64,000 bases of DNA from Deltaproteobacteria bacterium (GTDB taxonomy: Bacteria; Myxococcota; Kuafuiibacteriia; Kuafuiibacteriales; Kuafuiibacteriaceae). The position numbers and the translations under genes were made by a program. Of this stretch, positions 27,948-37,162 are shown in pieces (position 1 is the stretch's first letter; each line of letters starts with the position of its first letter). The notes below the pieces were generated by a model. That model saw only the letters and a list, made by a program, of their open reading frames with translations. It searched no databases and was not told the origin of the DNA. The stretch is from positions 496,001 to 560,000 of the forward strand of contig JADJPE010000005.1 of NCBI GenBank assembly GCA_016713425.1. Reading direction: 5' to 3'.

Positions 27948-29942
27948 TCAGGTGTGCCGGGTGTCGAAGCGGACGTTCTGTCCTTTTCGAATCAGCTGGA
28001 TGTAGTGGTCGAGACTGTGGTCGTCGAAGCTCGTCGACAGCCCCCAGCGCATCTCATCTTGATCGGAAGTATCGACCGTCGCGACGCCGCCATCGCCTTC
28101 CCCGCTCCGACCTCGCTTCGGCGGAACGATACGACCACGCGTATCGATCCGTACTTCCAAGGGCAAATTCTCAAGGAAAGGCGGTATCCGCGGCACGATG
28201 TCTTGGCCGTTGACGAATCGGAACAACACGGCACCACGCCCGGCGAGCTCGCGTTCCATGGCCTGACAGAAGGTGACGTCCCCCACGGCAGGTTGACCGA
28301 ACGTATAGAGATTGTGGAGGCGGAGGCCTTCGCACCAATCCTGGGACGCGCCTTGAGCCAGCATCAGTCGACCCGCGAACAGCACCGCAAGCGCACCACC
28401 GAGGCTGTGTCCGGTGACCATGACGGTTGGTGCCGGCAAATGCTGGCGCTTGGCTTTGCGGCGAAAGTGATCGATCGAGGCCTCGAGGGTGGGCGCAATC
28501 GAACGGAGCTGCTCGGCAAAGCCTCCATGAACATCGCCACCACCGTAGGCCGAACCGTCCGTGAGCCAGAAGGCGGCGTTGCTGAGGACGTCGCGCCACG
28601 TCGAGGTTCCTCGAAAGGCGACCACGATCGTGTTCCGCGACCCATCGTAAGCAACGAGCGCTTGCGCGTCGGTTGCCTTCGATTCCACGAAGCGTACCGG
28701 CGAGTCGTTCACATCCACGGTCTCCGCGCAGTGGTCGCCGGCTTCGACCAACGACGAGGTTACGGCGCGGCCAAACCAAGCGCGCAAGTAGGCCTCGATT
28801 TGCGGCGGATCGAGGTAGACCAAGTCTGAAACCTCGGCCAAAAAAAGGGCGTTCCGTGGGCTGTAGTCAGCCACGTCAGGCTCATAGGCAACCCTCGTCA
28901 CCGGCAGGGCGCCGGCGGGGTCGCCATGGGCAGCTGGACTAAGAAGAAGGCGCGCCTGGAGCGAAGGCACGACAATGCAAGGAACATCTTGGATGTTCAT
29001 CTCGGCCACGACGGGTCGAGCGATGCCACGCGCCAGGAGTCGTTCTCGGCAAGCGTCGGCCACGCCCTCGCCCTTCGTCCGAACGAGGTTGACGACGCCA
29101 CGCATCTCGAGCGCGGCCGTAACGGGTAGAGTCACCGCATTGGTGGGTCTACCGTCGATGTCGACGCGGCGAACGAACGAAAATCCGGGGGGAACCTTCG
29201 TGCCCTCGGCAAGCTTCTGAGCCACGGCCGCGAGGGGCGAAACGGCATCCATCATCAGGGCAGCATCCTCAGGCTTCACCGAGATCGAGGTCCGCTCGGT
29301 ATCCCAGAACACACCCCGAGCGTGAGTTCGAACGTCCGGGTTCGGAACGCCCAGCGTTCGAAGCCGAGCCTCGACGTCGTCTCCAACCCGCGCCCACGCA
29401 AATTCGGGGAGCAGCGCTCGAAAACCGGGTGCGGGCATGACAAAGCGAGGTTCACCCGCTTCGCCCGTCTCAAAGAAGCGGTGCCCATCGGCCGGCCAGA
29501 AGCGGCGGGCCATGCGCGCGTACGAGAGCGGGAATCCTAGCTCGTCCCAGGAGAGCCCTTCCTTATAGGCGTGAAGCTCGGCCTGAAGACCGCGCACATC
29601 CTTCGCGAGCGGGTCCAGGCCCAAACCGGCGGCATCCGCAGATCCAGGCGCAGATCCGACCGCAGATCCGACCGTATCCTGCTCAGCACGGAGCAACGCG
29701 TCGATATCCACCTTCGGAAGCGCATCGAAGACGATGGGCGCGGCCGCGCGGACGTCTTCCATCAACCCTTCGTCGTTGCGGCGCCGAATGAGATCCCGCA
29801 ACGTCGACGCGATGTTCTCTTCGCCCAGGGCGCCCTTTCGTCCCCATTCGAGGTCTATGGCGCGCTGAAGCAATGCACAAAGTGCCGGATCGCCTTGGCG
29901 CCTCGCCTCCACGTAATGTCCCGGACCCTGCCCCGAGACCAC
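27948..29942 (-). CDS. Class 3 lipase-domain protein, 664 residues
   Basis: The C-terminal third is an alpha/beta hydrolase of the class 3 (fungal-type) lipase family. It has an IVVAFRGTSTW strand, the nucleophile elbow VTGHSLGG with Ser513, Asp581 in NGQDIVPR, and a candidate His at 642 or 646 in DDHSLDHY. The N-terminal 400 residues are unrecognised, lack a signal peptide and include a short Gly-Ser-Ala repeat near residue 105. The predicted role is acyl-ester hydrolysis, probably intracellular or exported without a classical signal. The GTG start at 29942 is uncertain. Its 3' end lies 48 bases from the mobile-element boundary but is intact. Confidence 0.85.
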   Translation of the reverse strand: MVSGQGPGHYVEARRQGDPALCALLQRAIDLEWGRKGALGEENIASTLRDLIRRRNDEGLMEDVRAAAPIVFDALPKVDIDALLRAEQDTVGSAVGSAPGSADAAGLGLDPLAKDVRGLQAELHAYKEGLSWDELGFPLSYARMARRFWPADGHRFFETGEAGEPRFVMPAPGFRALLPEFAWARVGDDVEARLRTLGVPNPDVRTHARGVFWDTERTSISVKPEDAALMMDAVSPLAAVAQKLAEGTKVPPGFSFVRRVDIDGRPTNAVTLPVTAALEMRGVVNLVRTKGEGVADACRERLLARGIARPVVAEMNIQDVPCIVVPSLQARLLLSPAAHGDPAGALPVTRVAYEPDVADYSPRNALFLAEVSDLVYLDPPQIEAYLRAWFGRAVTSSLVEAGDHCAETVDVNDSPVRFVESKATDAQALVAYDGSRNTIVVAFRGTSTWRDVLSNAAFWLTDGSAYGGGDVHGGFAEQLRSIAPTLEASIDHFRRKAKRQHLPAPTVMVTGHSLGGALAVLFAGRLMLAQGASQDWCEGLRLHNLYTFGQPAVGDVTFCQAMERELAGRGAVLFRFVNGQDIVPRIPPFLENLPLEVRIDTRGRIVPPKRGRSGEGDGGVATVDTSDQDEMRWGLSTSFDDHSLDHYIQLIRKGQNVRFDTRHT

Positions 29943-30056
29943 TCAGTGGAAGAGCGGACTTGGGCAATGCGTCCGTCCAGAATATCGGTCAGACGCAGCA
30001 CGCGTTGTCTCTTGTTTGCCTCCCAGATTTCACGAGTTCATCACTTCGTCGCCTCA

Positions 30057-30830
30057 TCACTTCCGCTCTTCACAACACCCAGAGAACATTTGGTCCGCAA
30101 GTCGAAGATGAACCGAGATGGGAAAGGCGCGATCTGCGGCATCGTCGGTGCATCGTCCCGACCGCTCGAAGAACGCAACCCCGATCTGAGGGGCCACATT
30201 CGTCGAGTCCTTCTGGAGTCGAGCGTCCTTCGAGGCTCCGGAGCCCGACGACTCGACGGTCATCAAGGAAATGGACCATGCATTCGACCGATTGGCCGAC
30301 TCGATCCGCTGACCACAGCGGTACGCCGTCTTGTCGCCGAGCTCATCGAACACACAGCGCTGGCCCTCCGACGCGAGATCGAGGCCGAGATCGAGCCTCC
30401 AGTGAGGCTCGGTCCCATGGCAGCGGAGTCCTGGTAGCCCCTCCGACGAAACTGCGCCTTCAACCTCATCCGGCGCTAGGTACCGTCTCGCGACCCAGCC
30501 CTTCACGCGTCGATATTCGACGAACGCCCAGTTGTCGTCTCCCTTGTCCACTTTGCGCCGGGTCGCCCTGAGCTCTCGAATTCCCGTCGCATCCGGAGGT
30601 ATCGAACCCACCACGCGCGCCTTGGCGCTCGGCCCAGCTCTCATCTTGAGCACATCATCCGAGCGCACGCCTTGCACTCTGAGGGTGATCGCGCCCGTGG
30701 GATCCTCCGCGTGCGCCGCAGAAAGGGCGGTCAGGAGCCCGGCCACCACCGAGACAACCCCGATCGCTCGCCCCATCGCTCGCCCCATCGCGCTGCCCAT
30801 CTTTCGCGTTCGGATCGTCGTTCGTACCAT
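30057..30830 (-). CDS. Secreted SH3-domain protein with COG3650-like C-terminus
   Basis: An N-terminal signal peptide (GVVSVVAGLLTALSAAHA, then cleavage before ED) precedes a bacterial SH3-like domain (LKMRAGPSAKARVVGSIPPD, then WAFVEYRRVKGWVARRYL). The last 130 residues start with CHGTEPHWRLDL and end FSGCCEE, resembling small periplasmic domains of the COG3650 type. The exported protein probably binds a cell-wall component. In-frame ATGs at residues 11, 15 and 19 leave the start open; a 12-base repeat encodes MGRAMGRA there. It is separated from the lipase gene by 114 bases on the same strand. Confidence 0.7.
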   Translation of the reverse strand: MVRTTIRTRKMGSAMGRAMGRAIGVVSVVAGLLTALSAAHAEDPTGAITLRVQGVRSDDVLKMRAGPSAKARVVGSIPPDATGIRELRATRRKVDKGDDNWAFVEYRRVKGWVARRYLAPDEVEGAVSSEGLPGLRCHGTEPHWRLDLGLDLASEGQRCVFDELGDKTAYRCGQRIESANRSNAWSISLMTVESSGSGASKDARLQKDSTNVAPQIGVAFFERSGRCTDDAADRAFPISVHLRLADQMFSGCCEERK

Positions 30831-31166
30831 CGTTCGTCCACCCTACCGACAGTCGCCCACCGCGCAAACCCATCCGGGCGCACCATCGACCCGCTGAGTG
30901 CCGATAACCAGCACAACGCGGGGGTCCGAGGGCTCTCCGCGGTGAGAGGGACGACGACGATGCCATGGTTTCGAGGCCGCACCGGACCGGTGATTGAGGC
31001 GCCTACTCGGCACCGAACAATAGGGGACCCGGCGCGGGCGCCTGCCCCGCCCACCGTGACCGAGCCCTCAACACCACTCGGGCCCGGTGCACCCGGAACC
31101 CGTGCTCGGGCCCTTTTGGACCGTTGCTTTCCAGGTGGGCACGTCGGCGAACGCTACGCTGCTCGG
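30831..31166. promoter_or_regulatory. Divergent intergenic region
   Basis: These 336 bases lie between two diverging genes and must carry both promoters. I see no clear -35/-10 pair, operator palindrome or small gene. The open frame through it on the plus strand is GC-rich and starts well before the chosen ATG of the next gene. Confidence 0.35.
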
Positions 31167-33122
31167 ATGGAGCAACCGACCGTACCGAATCTCAGGGCCT
31201 CGGTCGGGCGCAACGGAGGGGGCCGTACGACTGAGGCCGAGGCAGCGGCCAAGGCAGCGACCCCCGGACCGTTGTCGAGCACCGAAGCGGGAGAAGTCCC
31301 GAGCTCACTCCAGGGCCTGCGCAATGCGAGAGACGAGATCGCTCGGTTGGCCGCGGAACGACGCCGCGGCGGCGATTCGATTCCGAGCGAAGCGCGTCCG
31401 GTTGACCGCGCGGACGCGGAATCGACGCCATCCTCCGAATCCGACCCGCTCGAGGCCATAGTCCAGCGCGCACTGGCCGACGAAGGCCGGCCCTTCCCCG
31501 ACGACGTCCTCGATGCGCTCCGCGACGCGTTGCGTCACGATATGGCCAACATTCCGGCGGAAACCAGCGACCAGGGTCGAGCGACTGCGCTGGCACGGCT
31601 CGAGGACGACGCGCGGGCCTTCCTCGAAATCTCAAGGCCTCGCGAGCCGATGGGTGTGCAAGGCGTCATGGCCAAGACCATTGAGGAGGCTCGCAAAGGA
31701 AGTACGTCCGAAGCGCTGGAACCCGCCCTTCACCCGATCATCGAGGCGATGATCGCGGCGAACGCCCTCACGCCCGAGCGTGCGGCCGACGCGCGCAACG
31801 TCGTCCTCCCGACGCTTGCGCGGTGGGTCCGTGAACGAGCGAGGTCAGGAGACAACTCGGAGCCGGCGGAGCAGGCGGCCGAACTCGTGAAAAAGCTCGG
31901 CGTGTATGTCACTTCGCGCTACCCGAGTCATGACTCGCAGCCAGCGCCCGCGCCGACCCGTGTTCAGAAGACATTCGGAGGCGCTCAGGCCCAAATCGAG
32001 TCGAAGATCGAACTGTGCCTCGAGCAGCAAGCGCGCATCCGCGCAAGCTCGAGGTCCACCGGATTTCTTGTTGCCCAGCATGCGTCCACGCTGGAATCGC
32101 TCATCGAGCACGTCGAGGCGCAACAGCATTTCGCGCTCACTTCGACCACCCGACATCTGGTCCGCGACCTGTTCGGACGCCTGCTCGCGACGGTGAACGC
32201 GAGCAGACAGTCGTGGACGACGACGGAGGACCTCGCCGACACACTTCGTGACTTGACGTGCATTGCGCGCGCGATCGACGTCGAGGTGACGCGCCTTCGG
32301 GCCGAGGAGCAAAAAACGCCTCAGCCCGCATGGGGCGACGAAGCGCTCATACGGAGCTTGCTCGGCCGCACGCTCGAAGAGGACGCCAGACGAGGTCGGT
32401 TGAGTGCTTCGACCGATGCTCGAGCTCAAGAACCACTCTTAAAGGACCTTCGAGAGATCGTGGCCCGCTGCGCCAGAGAAGTGCGAGAACACGAACGGTC
32501 CGGGCTCCTGATCGCTCGGCCGCGCCCCGCACGGATGAGCCTAGGTCTAGACGCAGTGCTGAGCGATATCGCCGCGGCCGCAAGCTGGATCCGCCAAGCA
32601 CGACAGCGATCTCGGGAGGCAGTCCAGCCCACTGAGGTCGAAAAGATCATCACGCTCGCGGAGCTGAACGTCAGCGGTATGGCAGACGGACCCGAGAAAC
32701 TCCCCGATGATGTTCGGTCGGCGCTCACGGAGTTCGTCTCCCGCGAACATCGGAGGCTCAGCCTTACTCAAGATGAGGAAGCGAAGGCCGCCATCCGAAG
32801 AAAAATCGCGCTGACAGCGCAGACGGCCGTCGAGCTTCACAGAGCCGTCAGGGCGAAAAAGCGAAACGCGGGGTTCGCGAGCGAGCCACGTCTGAATCGT
32901 CTCGTCGCCGCAGCGCAAAGCCAGATGGATTTCGGAGTCACTGAGCAGGTGCACGCGAAGATCGTGAACGCCCTCGGGCGCCTGGTCGAGCACATAGCAC
33001 GCAATTCGGCCAGCGAGGAACAGGGACGCGACATCGTGGCGACTGCGGCGCGATTCGCGGAACAATGCTCGTCCGCCTCGCAATCATCGAGCGCCCGACG
33101 CGACCCAACAACGGCCGTCTGA
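31167..33122 (+). CDS. Large helical protein of unknown function (651 residues)
   Basis: I recognise no domain. The protein is Ala-, Arg-, Glu- and Leu-rich, without signal peptide or membrane segments, and looks almost entirely alpha-helical, with possible coiled-coil stretches (LRDALRHDMANIP; VEVTRLRAEEQ). The first 120 residues are low-complexity. ATG 31167 is the best start because composition changes from Pro/Arg-rich to protein-like there. It converges on the beta-propeller gene with only five bases between stops. Confidence 0.65.
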   Translation: MEQPTVPNLRASVGRNGGGRTTEAEAAAKAATPGPLSSTEAGEVPSSLQGLRNARDEIARLAAERRRGGDSIPSEARPVDRADAESTPSSESDPLEAIVQRALADEGRPFPDDVLDALRDALRHDMANIPAETSDQGRATALARLEDDARAFLEISRPREPMGVQGVMAKTIEEARKGSTSEALEPALHPIIEAMIAANALTPERAADARNVVLPTLARWVRERARSGDNSEPAEQAAELVKKLGVYVTSRYPSHDSQPAPAPTRVQKTFGGAQAQIESKIELCLEQQARIRASSRSTGFLVAQHASTLESLIEHVEAQQHFALTSTTRHLVRDLFGRLLATVNASRQSWTTTEDLADTLRDLTCIARAIDVEVTRLRAEEQKTPQPAWGDEALIRSLLGRTLEEDARRGRLSASTDARAQEPLLKDLREIVARCAREVREHERSGLLIARPRPARMSLGLDAVLSDIAAAASWIRQARQRSREAVQPTEVEKIITLAELNVSGMADGPEKLPDDVRSALTEFVSREHRRLSLTQDEEAKAAIRRKIALTAQTAVELHRAVRAKKRNAGFASEPRLNRLVAAAQSQMDFGVTEQVHAKIVNALGRLVEHIARNSASEEQGRDIVATAARFAEQCSSASQSSSARRDPTTAV

Positions 33123-33127
33123 TAGCG

Positions 33128-35491
33128 CTACGACGGCTTCCGAGAGCGCCGGCGCGCCCAGACACAGAGCGCAAACACCGCGAGGCACTGAAGACCACCG
33201 GAACGCGCCGTGGTGGACTCGTCATCCCCATGCTCACGCGCGTGCACGGCGCGACACGAACATTCGCCGACGACACCGTCGGAACGACCGCCACCGGCTG
33301 CGACCATGCCATCGGCATCTACGGCGCCTCGAGCATCGGCCAGCATTCCTGCGTCATCATCACCAGAACCGTCGACCGCCGAAGCATCACCTTCCGCGTC
33401 GCGGCTCGAAACGCCGCCGTCTTCCTGCGCTGGCGTCGCATCGCGATCGCTCTGACCGCCATCGTTCAAAGACCCATCGACCGCGCCATCATCCGCGCTC
33501 GCATCACCAACACCCGCATCATCAACGCCCGCATCCGGTCCGTTTTGCGTCGCGACCTCCAGAACGAAGAGCCCGTCAGCGCCCGTGCCAAGGTACAAGG
33601 GATTCGTTCCCGCGCCGAGCGCAAGACGTTCTGCAGAGACGTTGGGAAGGTTGTATGTTTCATCCACCCAGAACGCGCCGTGATCGAACGAGCGAAAGAC
33701 CCCGGATGAAGTGGCGGCCCAAACCGTGGTCGTCGATTCGTCGACGACGAGGCGTCGAATAGAACCCGGGACACCTCCGCCGGGCAGCCAAGTGGCACCG
33801 TCATCCGTCGTCGTATAGAGGCCGCTGTCGCCGATGAAGCCAAGATACGCGCGGCGAGGCGGCCCCGCTTCGATCGCGACCGAGCCGGGAATCAGATCCC
33901 CTGGCAACCCATTCTCGATCCGCGAAAACGAGTCGCCGCCATTCGAGGAGAACAGCATCGTATCGTTCTCCCAGCCCCCGCCCGCCGACGCAAAGACGAT
34001 GTCGGCGTCATTCGGATCTACGGCCAACGACTGTACGCATCGATCGGCGGTCTCTCCCGCCAGCGCTGTCCAGTTCTCGGCGCCATCGTCGCTTCGAAAA
34101 ACGCCGTACCCACAGGCGGCCACGAAGACGGTCGCTGGTCGAGCCGACGCAACCACGACGAGTTGCACCCCGGACTCCGGCAGCCCGCTGTTCTTCGCGC
34201 TCCATTGGGCACCCCCGTCCGTCGTCTTCATGAGCACGCCGCCGGCGATCGCATAGGCGGTGTCGGTATTCACAGGGTCGAACGCCAGTGCCGCAACAGC
34301 ACCGTCGAGACCAAGCGGACGCCAAGTCGCGCCTCCGTCCTCACTTCGCTGTCCGTCGGCGCTCGTTCCGATCCACACCGTGTCCTCGACATCCGGTCTA
34401 ATCGTGATCGCCTGAATTCGGGCCGACGACATTCCCGCCGCACTCGGCATCCAATGATCGCCCCCGTCGTCGCTTCGATACACGGCCCGCCCCATCGTCC
34501 CGACGAAGATCCGCTGCGGCGCTACGGAGGTCACGGTCATCGACGCAATCGACGAGGCCGTGAGTCCGTTCGACACGTCCTCCCAAGCATCGCCGCCATT
34601 GTTCGATCGATAAACACTCGATGCGATCGAGGCGAAAATGCGCCCCGGCGTCGCCGGATCGATCACCAGAGTGTGCACGAGGCCTTCCGGTGGTCCACTC
34701 GGTAGGCCGGTCGGGTGCGGCGCCCAGAGATCACCGCCGTTCGTCGAAAGGTGAAGTCCGAGCCCGGTTCCGACCCAAAGCACCCCGTCCGTGTCGGGAT
34801 CGAACGCCAACGTCTCGATCAAGCTGCTGGCGAGCCCCTCCGAAGCATCAGCGAACAAGAGGCCTCGATCGTTGCTTCTGAAGACACCCCCGCCGCAGCA
34901 TCCGGTACCCACGAAGACCTGGGTTGCATCATGCGGACTGAACGCAATGGTCCGCACGCTGGCCTCTTGCACGGGAAGTGCGACCGAAGACCAATCGGTG
35001 CCTCCGTTCTCCGTCCGCTGGAGCATCGTATTCTCACCGATGCGTGAGACGTTGCTCCCAACGATGATGATCGACGCGTTGCTGGGATCGATCCCCACCG
35101 CCGATATGCCGGCCTCCGGTCCGGTTAGGTTCGTGGGGACGACCGACCACGAAGCTGCGTTGTCCGTTGAACGAAATAGACCTGCATCCGTCCCCGCATA
35201 CAACGTCAACGGATCGGTCGCGGCGGCCGCCAGCGCGTGCACGTAGTACCCATCAAGGCCGTTGTTCGCACGCCGCCACGTCGCACCCCCGTCTTCGCTC
35301 AGATAGACACCCGCCTGCGTGAGGCCGGCGAAGATTCGAGTCGGCTCGGTCGGATCGACGACCATCGCCGTCACATCGCCGCCATCAGGCCCAAGCGGGA
35401 CCCAGTGGGGCGACTGCGCCAAGGCTTCGACCGTCGCGCAGAGGGCGGCGAGACCGAGAGCTACGAATAATCCCGAAGCGCGGCGCTGCAT
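33128..35491 (-). CDS. Secreted beta-propeller (BNR/Vps10-like) protein with MYXO-CTERM-like anchor
   Basis: After a signal peptide (residues 1-26, ending EALAQ) come about ten repeats of the SxDGGxxW type (YLSEDGGATWRRANNGLDGY; VYRSNNGGDAWEDVSNGL). These are BNR/sortilin-type propeller blades as in photosystem-assembly-like proteins. Residues 640-720 are an Asp/Gly/Ala linker (DAGVDDAGVGDASADDGAVD). The tail has GECSCRA, a hydrophobic stretch and RRRSRKPS, matching the MYXO-CTERM pattern: cysteine, membrane helix, basic end. A surface-anchored protein is expected. It starts 12 bases after the tesB stop, so it may share that operon. Confidence 0.8.
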   Translation of the reverse strand: MQRRASGLFVALGLAALCATVEALAQSPHWVPLGPDGGDVTAMVVDPTEPTRIFAGLTQAGVYLSEDGGATWRRANNGLDGYYVHALAAAATDPLTLYAGTDAGLFRSTDNAASWSVVPTNLTGPEAGISAVGIDPSNASIIIVGSNVSRIGENTMLQRTENGGTDWSSVALPVQEASVRTIAFSPHDATQVFVGTGCCGGGVFRSNDRGLLFADASEGLASSLIETLAFDPDTDGVLWVGTGLGLHLSTNGGDLWAPHPTGLPSGPPEGLVHTLVIDPATPGRIFASIASSVYRSNNGGDAWEDVSNGLTASSIASMTVTSVAPQRIFVGTMGRAVYRSDDGGDHWMPSAAGMSSARIQAITIRPDVEDTVWIGTSADGQRSEDGGATWRPLGLDGAVAALAFDPVNTDTAYAIAGGVLMKTTDGGAQWSAKNSGLPESGVQLVVVASARPATVFVAACGYGVFRSDDGAENWTALAGETADRCVQSLAVDPNDADIVFASAGGGWENDTMLFSSNGGDSFSRIENGLPGDLIPGSVAIEAGPPRRAYLGFIGDSGLYTTTDDGATWLPGGGVPGSIRRLVVDESTTTVWAATSSGVFRSFDHGAFWVDETYNLPNVSAERLALGAGTNPLYLGTGADGLFVLEVATQNGPDAGVDDAGVGDASADDGAVDGSLNDGGQSDRDATPAQEDGGVSSRDAEGDASAVDGSGDDDAGMLADARGAVDADGMVAAGGGRSDGVVGECSCRAVHAREHGDDESTTARSGGLQCLAVFALCVWARRRSRKPS

Positions 35492-35503
35492 ACTGAATCT
35501 CCT

Positions 35504-36409
35504 CTAGCCGGAAGGGCGTGCACGGCGTCGCATCAGGCCCTCTTGAGTGGTGCTGGCCACCAGCGTTCCGTCCCGCGAAAAGACGGAGCCGCGCACGAAG
35601 CCGCGCGTCCCGTACGCCGACGCGCTGTGCATGACGTGAAGCAACCAATCGTCCATGCGAAACGGGCGATGAAACCACATGCAGTGATCAAGGCTCGCGA
35701 CCTGGAGGTCAGGGTCGGTCCACATGACGCCATACGGTCGAAGGGCGGTAGCCACGAAGCTGAAGTCCGAGCAATAAGCCAAGATCGCACGATGGAGCGC
35801 AGGATCCTCGGGCAGCACCCCGGTCGTCCTCATCCAGATCGCATGGTCGACGCCCTTGGTTTCTGGCCGAAGCACATCAACCGGATCGACCGGGCGAAGC
35901 TCCACCGGCCGCTCCGACACGGCCAACACGTGCATGGGCTCTGGGAGCTCGGCGATGTTTTTGAGCCAAAGCCGACGTTCGTCGATGAGCCCATCAGGGC
36001 CGGCGATCGATGGCATCGGATCCTGGTGTTCGAAGGGTGCCGGCTCGTCGGCCTGAAATGAACATGCGCACTGAAAGATGACTTCGCCCGCCTGACGCGC
36101 AATGACGCGGCGGGTGCTGAAGCTGCGTCCGTCCCGCACGCGTTCGACGACGTACTCGATCGACGGCTTCATGCGCCCGAGACGCAGAAAGTAGGCTTGC
36201 AGCGAGTGCGGAAGACGTGAGCGTTCCCGCCGCTCGCTCGACGAAGCAACCGGGAGCGTCTCGGCGGCCGCGAACAGAGCCTGACCCAGCACTTGCCCGC
36301 CGAACACCTGACCCCATCCAAAATCGATGCTCTCGCCCAAGAAAACGTCGTTGCCCTGGGGCTCGAGCGAGAGAACTCGCACAAAGTCGCGGAGGACATC
36401 TTGGCTCAT
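35504..36409 (-). CDS. tesB: Acyl-CoA thioesterase II (TesB family)
   Basis: This 301-residue double-hotdog enzyme hydrolyses acyl-CoA to free acid and CoA. Motifs include the QVFGGQVLGQALFAA substrate loop, the HSLQAYFLR strand, VASLDHCMWFHRPFRMDDW with the catalytic Asp, and STTQEGLMR with the catalytic Gln; the length matches the family. Its ATG overlaps the upstream SIMPL-gene stop in an ATGA, which implies translational coupling. In this run it could release or edit acyl products of the FAAL/ACP operon upstream, but it may equally be a housekeeping gene. Confidence 0.9.
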   Translation of the reverse strand: MSQDVLRDFVRVLSLEPQGNDVFLGESIDFGWGQVFGGQVLGQALFAAAETLPVASSSERRERSRLPHSLQAYFLRLGRMKPSIEYVVERVRDGRSFSTRRVIARQAGEVIFQCACSFQADEPAPFEHQDPMPSIAGPDGLIDERRLWLKNIAELPEPMHVLAVSERPVELRPVDPVDVLRPETKGVDHAIWMRTTGVLPEDPALHRAILAYCSDFSFVATALRPYGVMWTDPDLQVASLDHCMWFHRPFRMDDWLLHVMHSASAYGTRGFVRGSVFSRDGTLVASTTQEGLMRRRARPSG

Positions 36410-37113
36410 AGGCCGCTCGGCTCCGGGCGGCTCAGTGGCAAATGTTTAACCGCGACGCGGTATTCAACCGTCAGCGAGACCCTCACCTGCTTCTTATGGC
36501 CAAGCTCCATGCCAAGTTCGAGCTTGCGACTTCGTCGAAGCGAGAGGCTCCCCTCCATCAAAGGCGCCGCCTGAGGATAGCTGTCCGCCCCTGGCAGCGC
36601 GCTTGCCTCGATCAGGCGATGCACGCCGAGTATATGCGTGCCCAGCGCCGCCGCGGCGGCTTCCGCTTTGGCGTTGGCCATCGCGATGCCACGCGCAAGC
36701 CATACCGCCTGACGTTCCGCCGTATCCGGATATCGCCACTCGAGTTCAGAAAGTCGTGTATTCTTTGCCTCCGTCACAACCCCCAACGCGTCCGGCAAGC
36801 CCTCGAGATCTCGGCAGCGAATGCGAAGCCGATACGTGGCCGACGAGGATCGTCCCAGAATCCCACTCGTGACTTCCGCTTGGATGCTGTCCAGCGAGAT
36901 GTCTTCGCCACGAATCGGGATCGGACACTCACCAAGCGCCTCAACGAGCTTGGTCACTTCCCGGGCTTTCTGAAATACGGCGCGCCCGGTCAGCAAGGAC
37001 GACCCCTGGACATCGACCAAGACATCGGCCTCATTGGCCGCGAGCTCCTCTTCGTAGAGCGCAGAGACGACCAACAAGCCGAACGGCGGAGATGGCGTAG
37101 CTGAGGAATCCAC
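36406..37113 (-). CDS. SIMPL-domain (DUF541) protein
   Basis: The 235-residue product has the SIMPL pattern: an early strand VLVDVQGSSLLTGRAVFQKA, then AREVTKLVEALG, GEDISLDSIQAEV and ERQAVWLARGIAMANAKAEA. SIMPL proteins are of uncertain function, often periplasmic. No signal peptide is visible here, so the location is unclear. It is linked by 4-base overlap to tesB and by a 49-base gap to the amidohydrolase upstream. Confidence 0.75.
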   Translation of the reverse strand: MDSSATPSPPFGLLVVSALYEEELAANEADVLVDVQGSSLLTGRAVFQKAREVTKLVEALGECPIPIRGEDISLDSIQAEVTSGILGRSSSATYRLRIRCRDLEGLPDALGVVTEAKNTRLSELEWRYPDTAERQAVWLARGIAMANAKAEAAAAALGTHILGVHRLIEASALPGADSYPQAAPLMEGSLSLRRSRKLELGMELGHKKQVRVSLTVEYRVAVKHLPLSRPEPSGL

Positions 37114-37162
37114 GCCTCGATTGGACTCCGAGCGTCATCGATTGGCAACCGCCGCCGACCGC

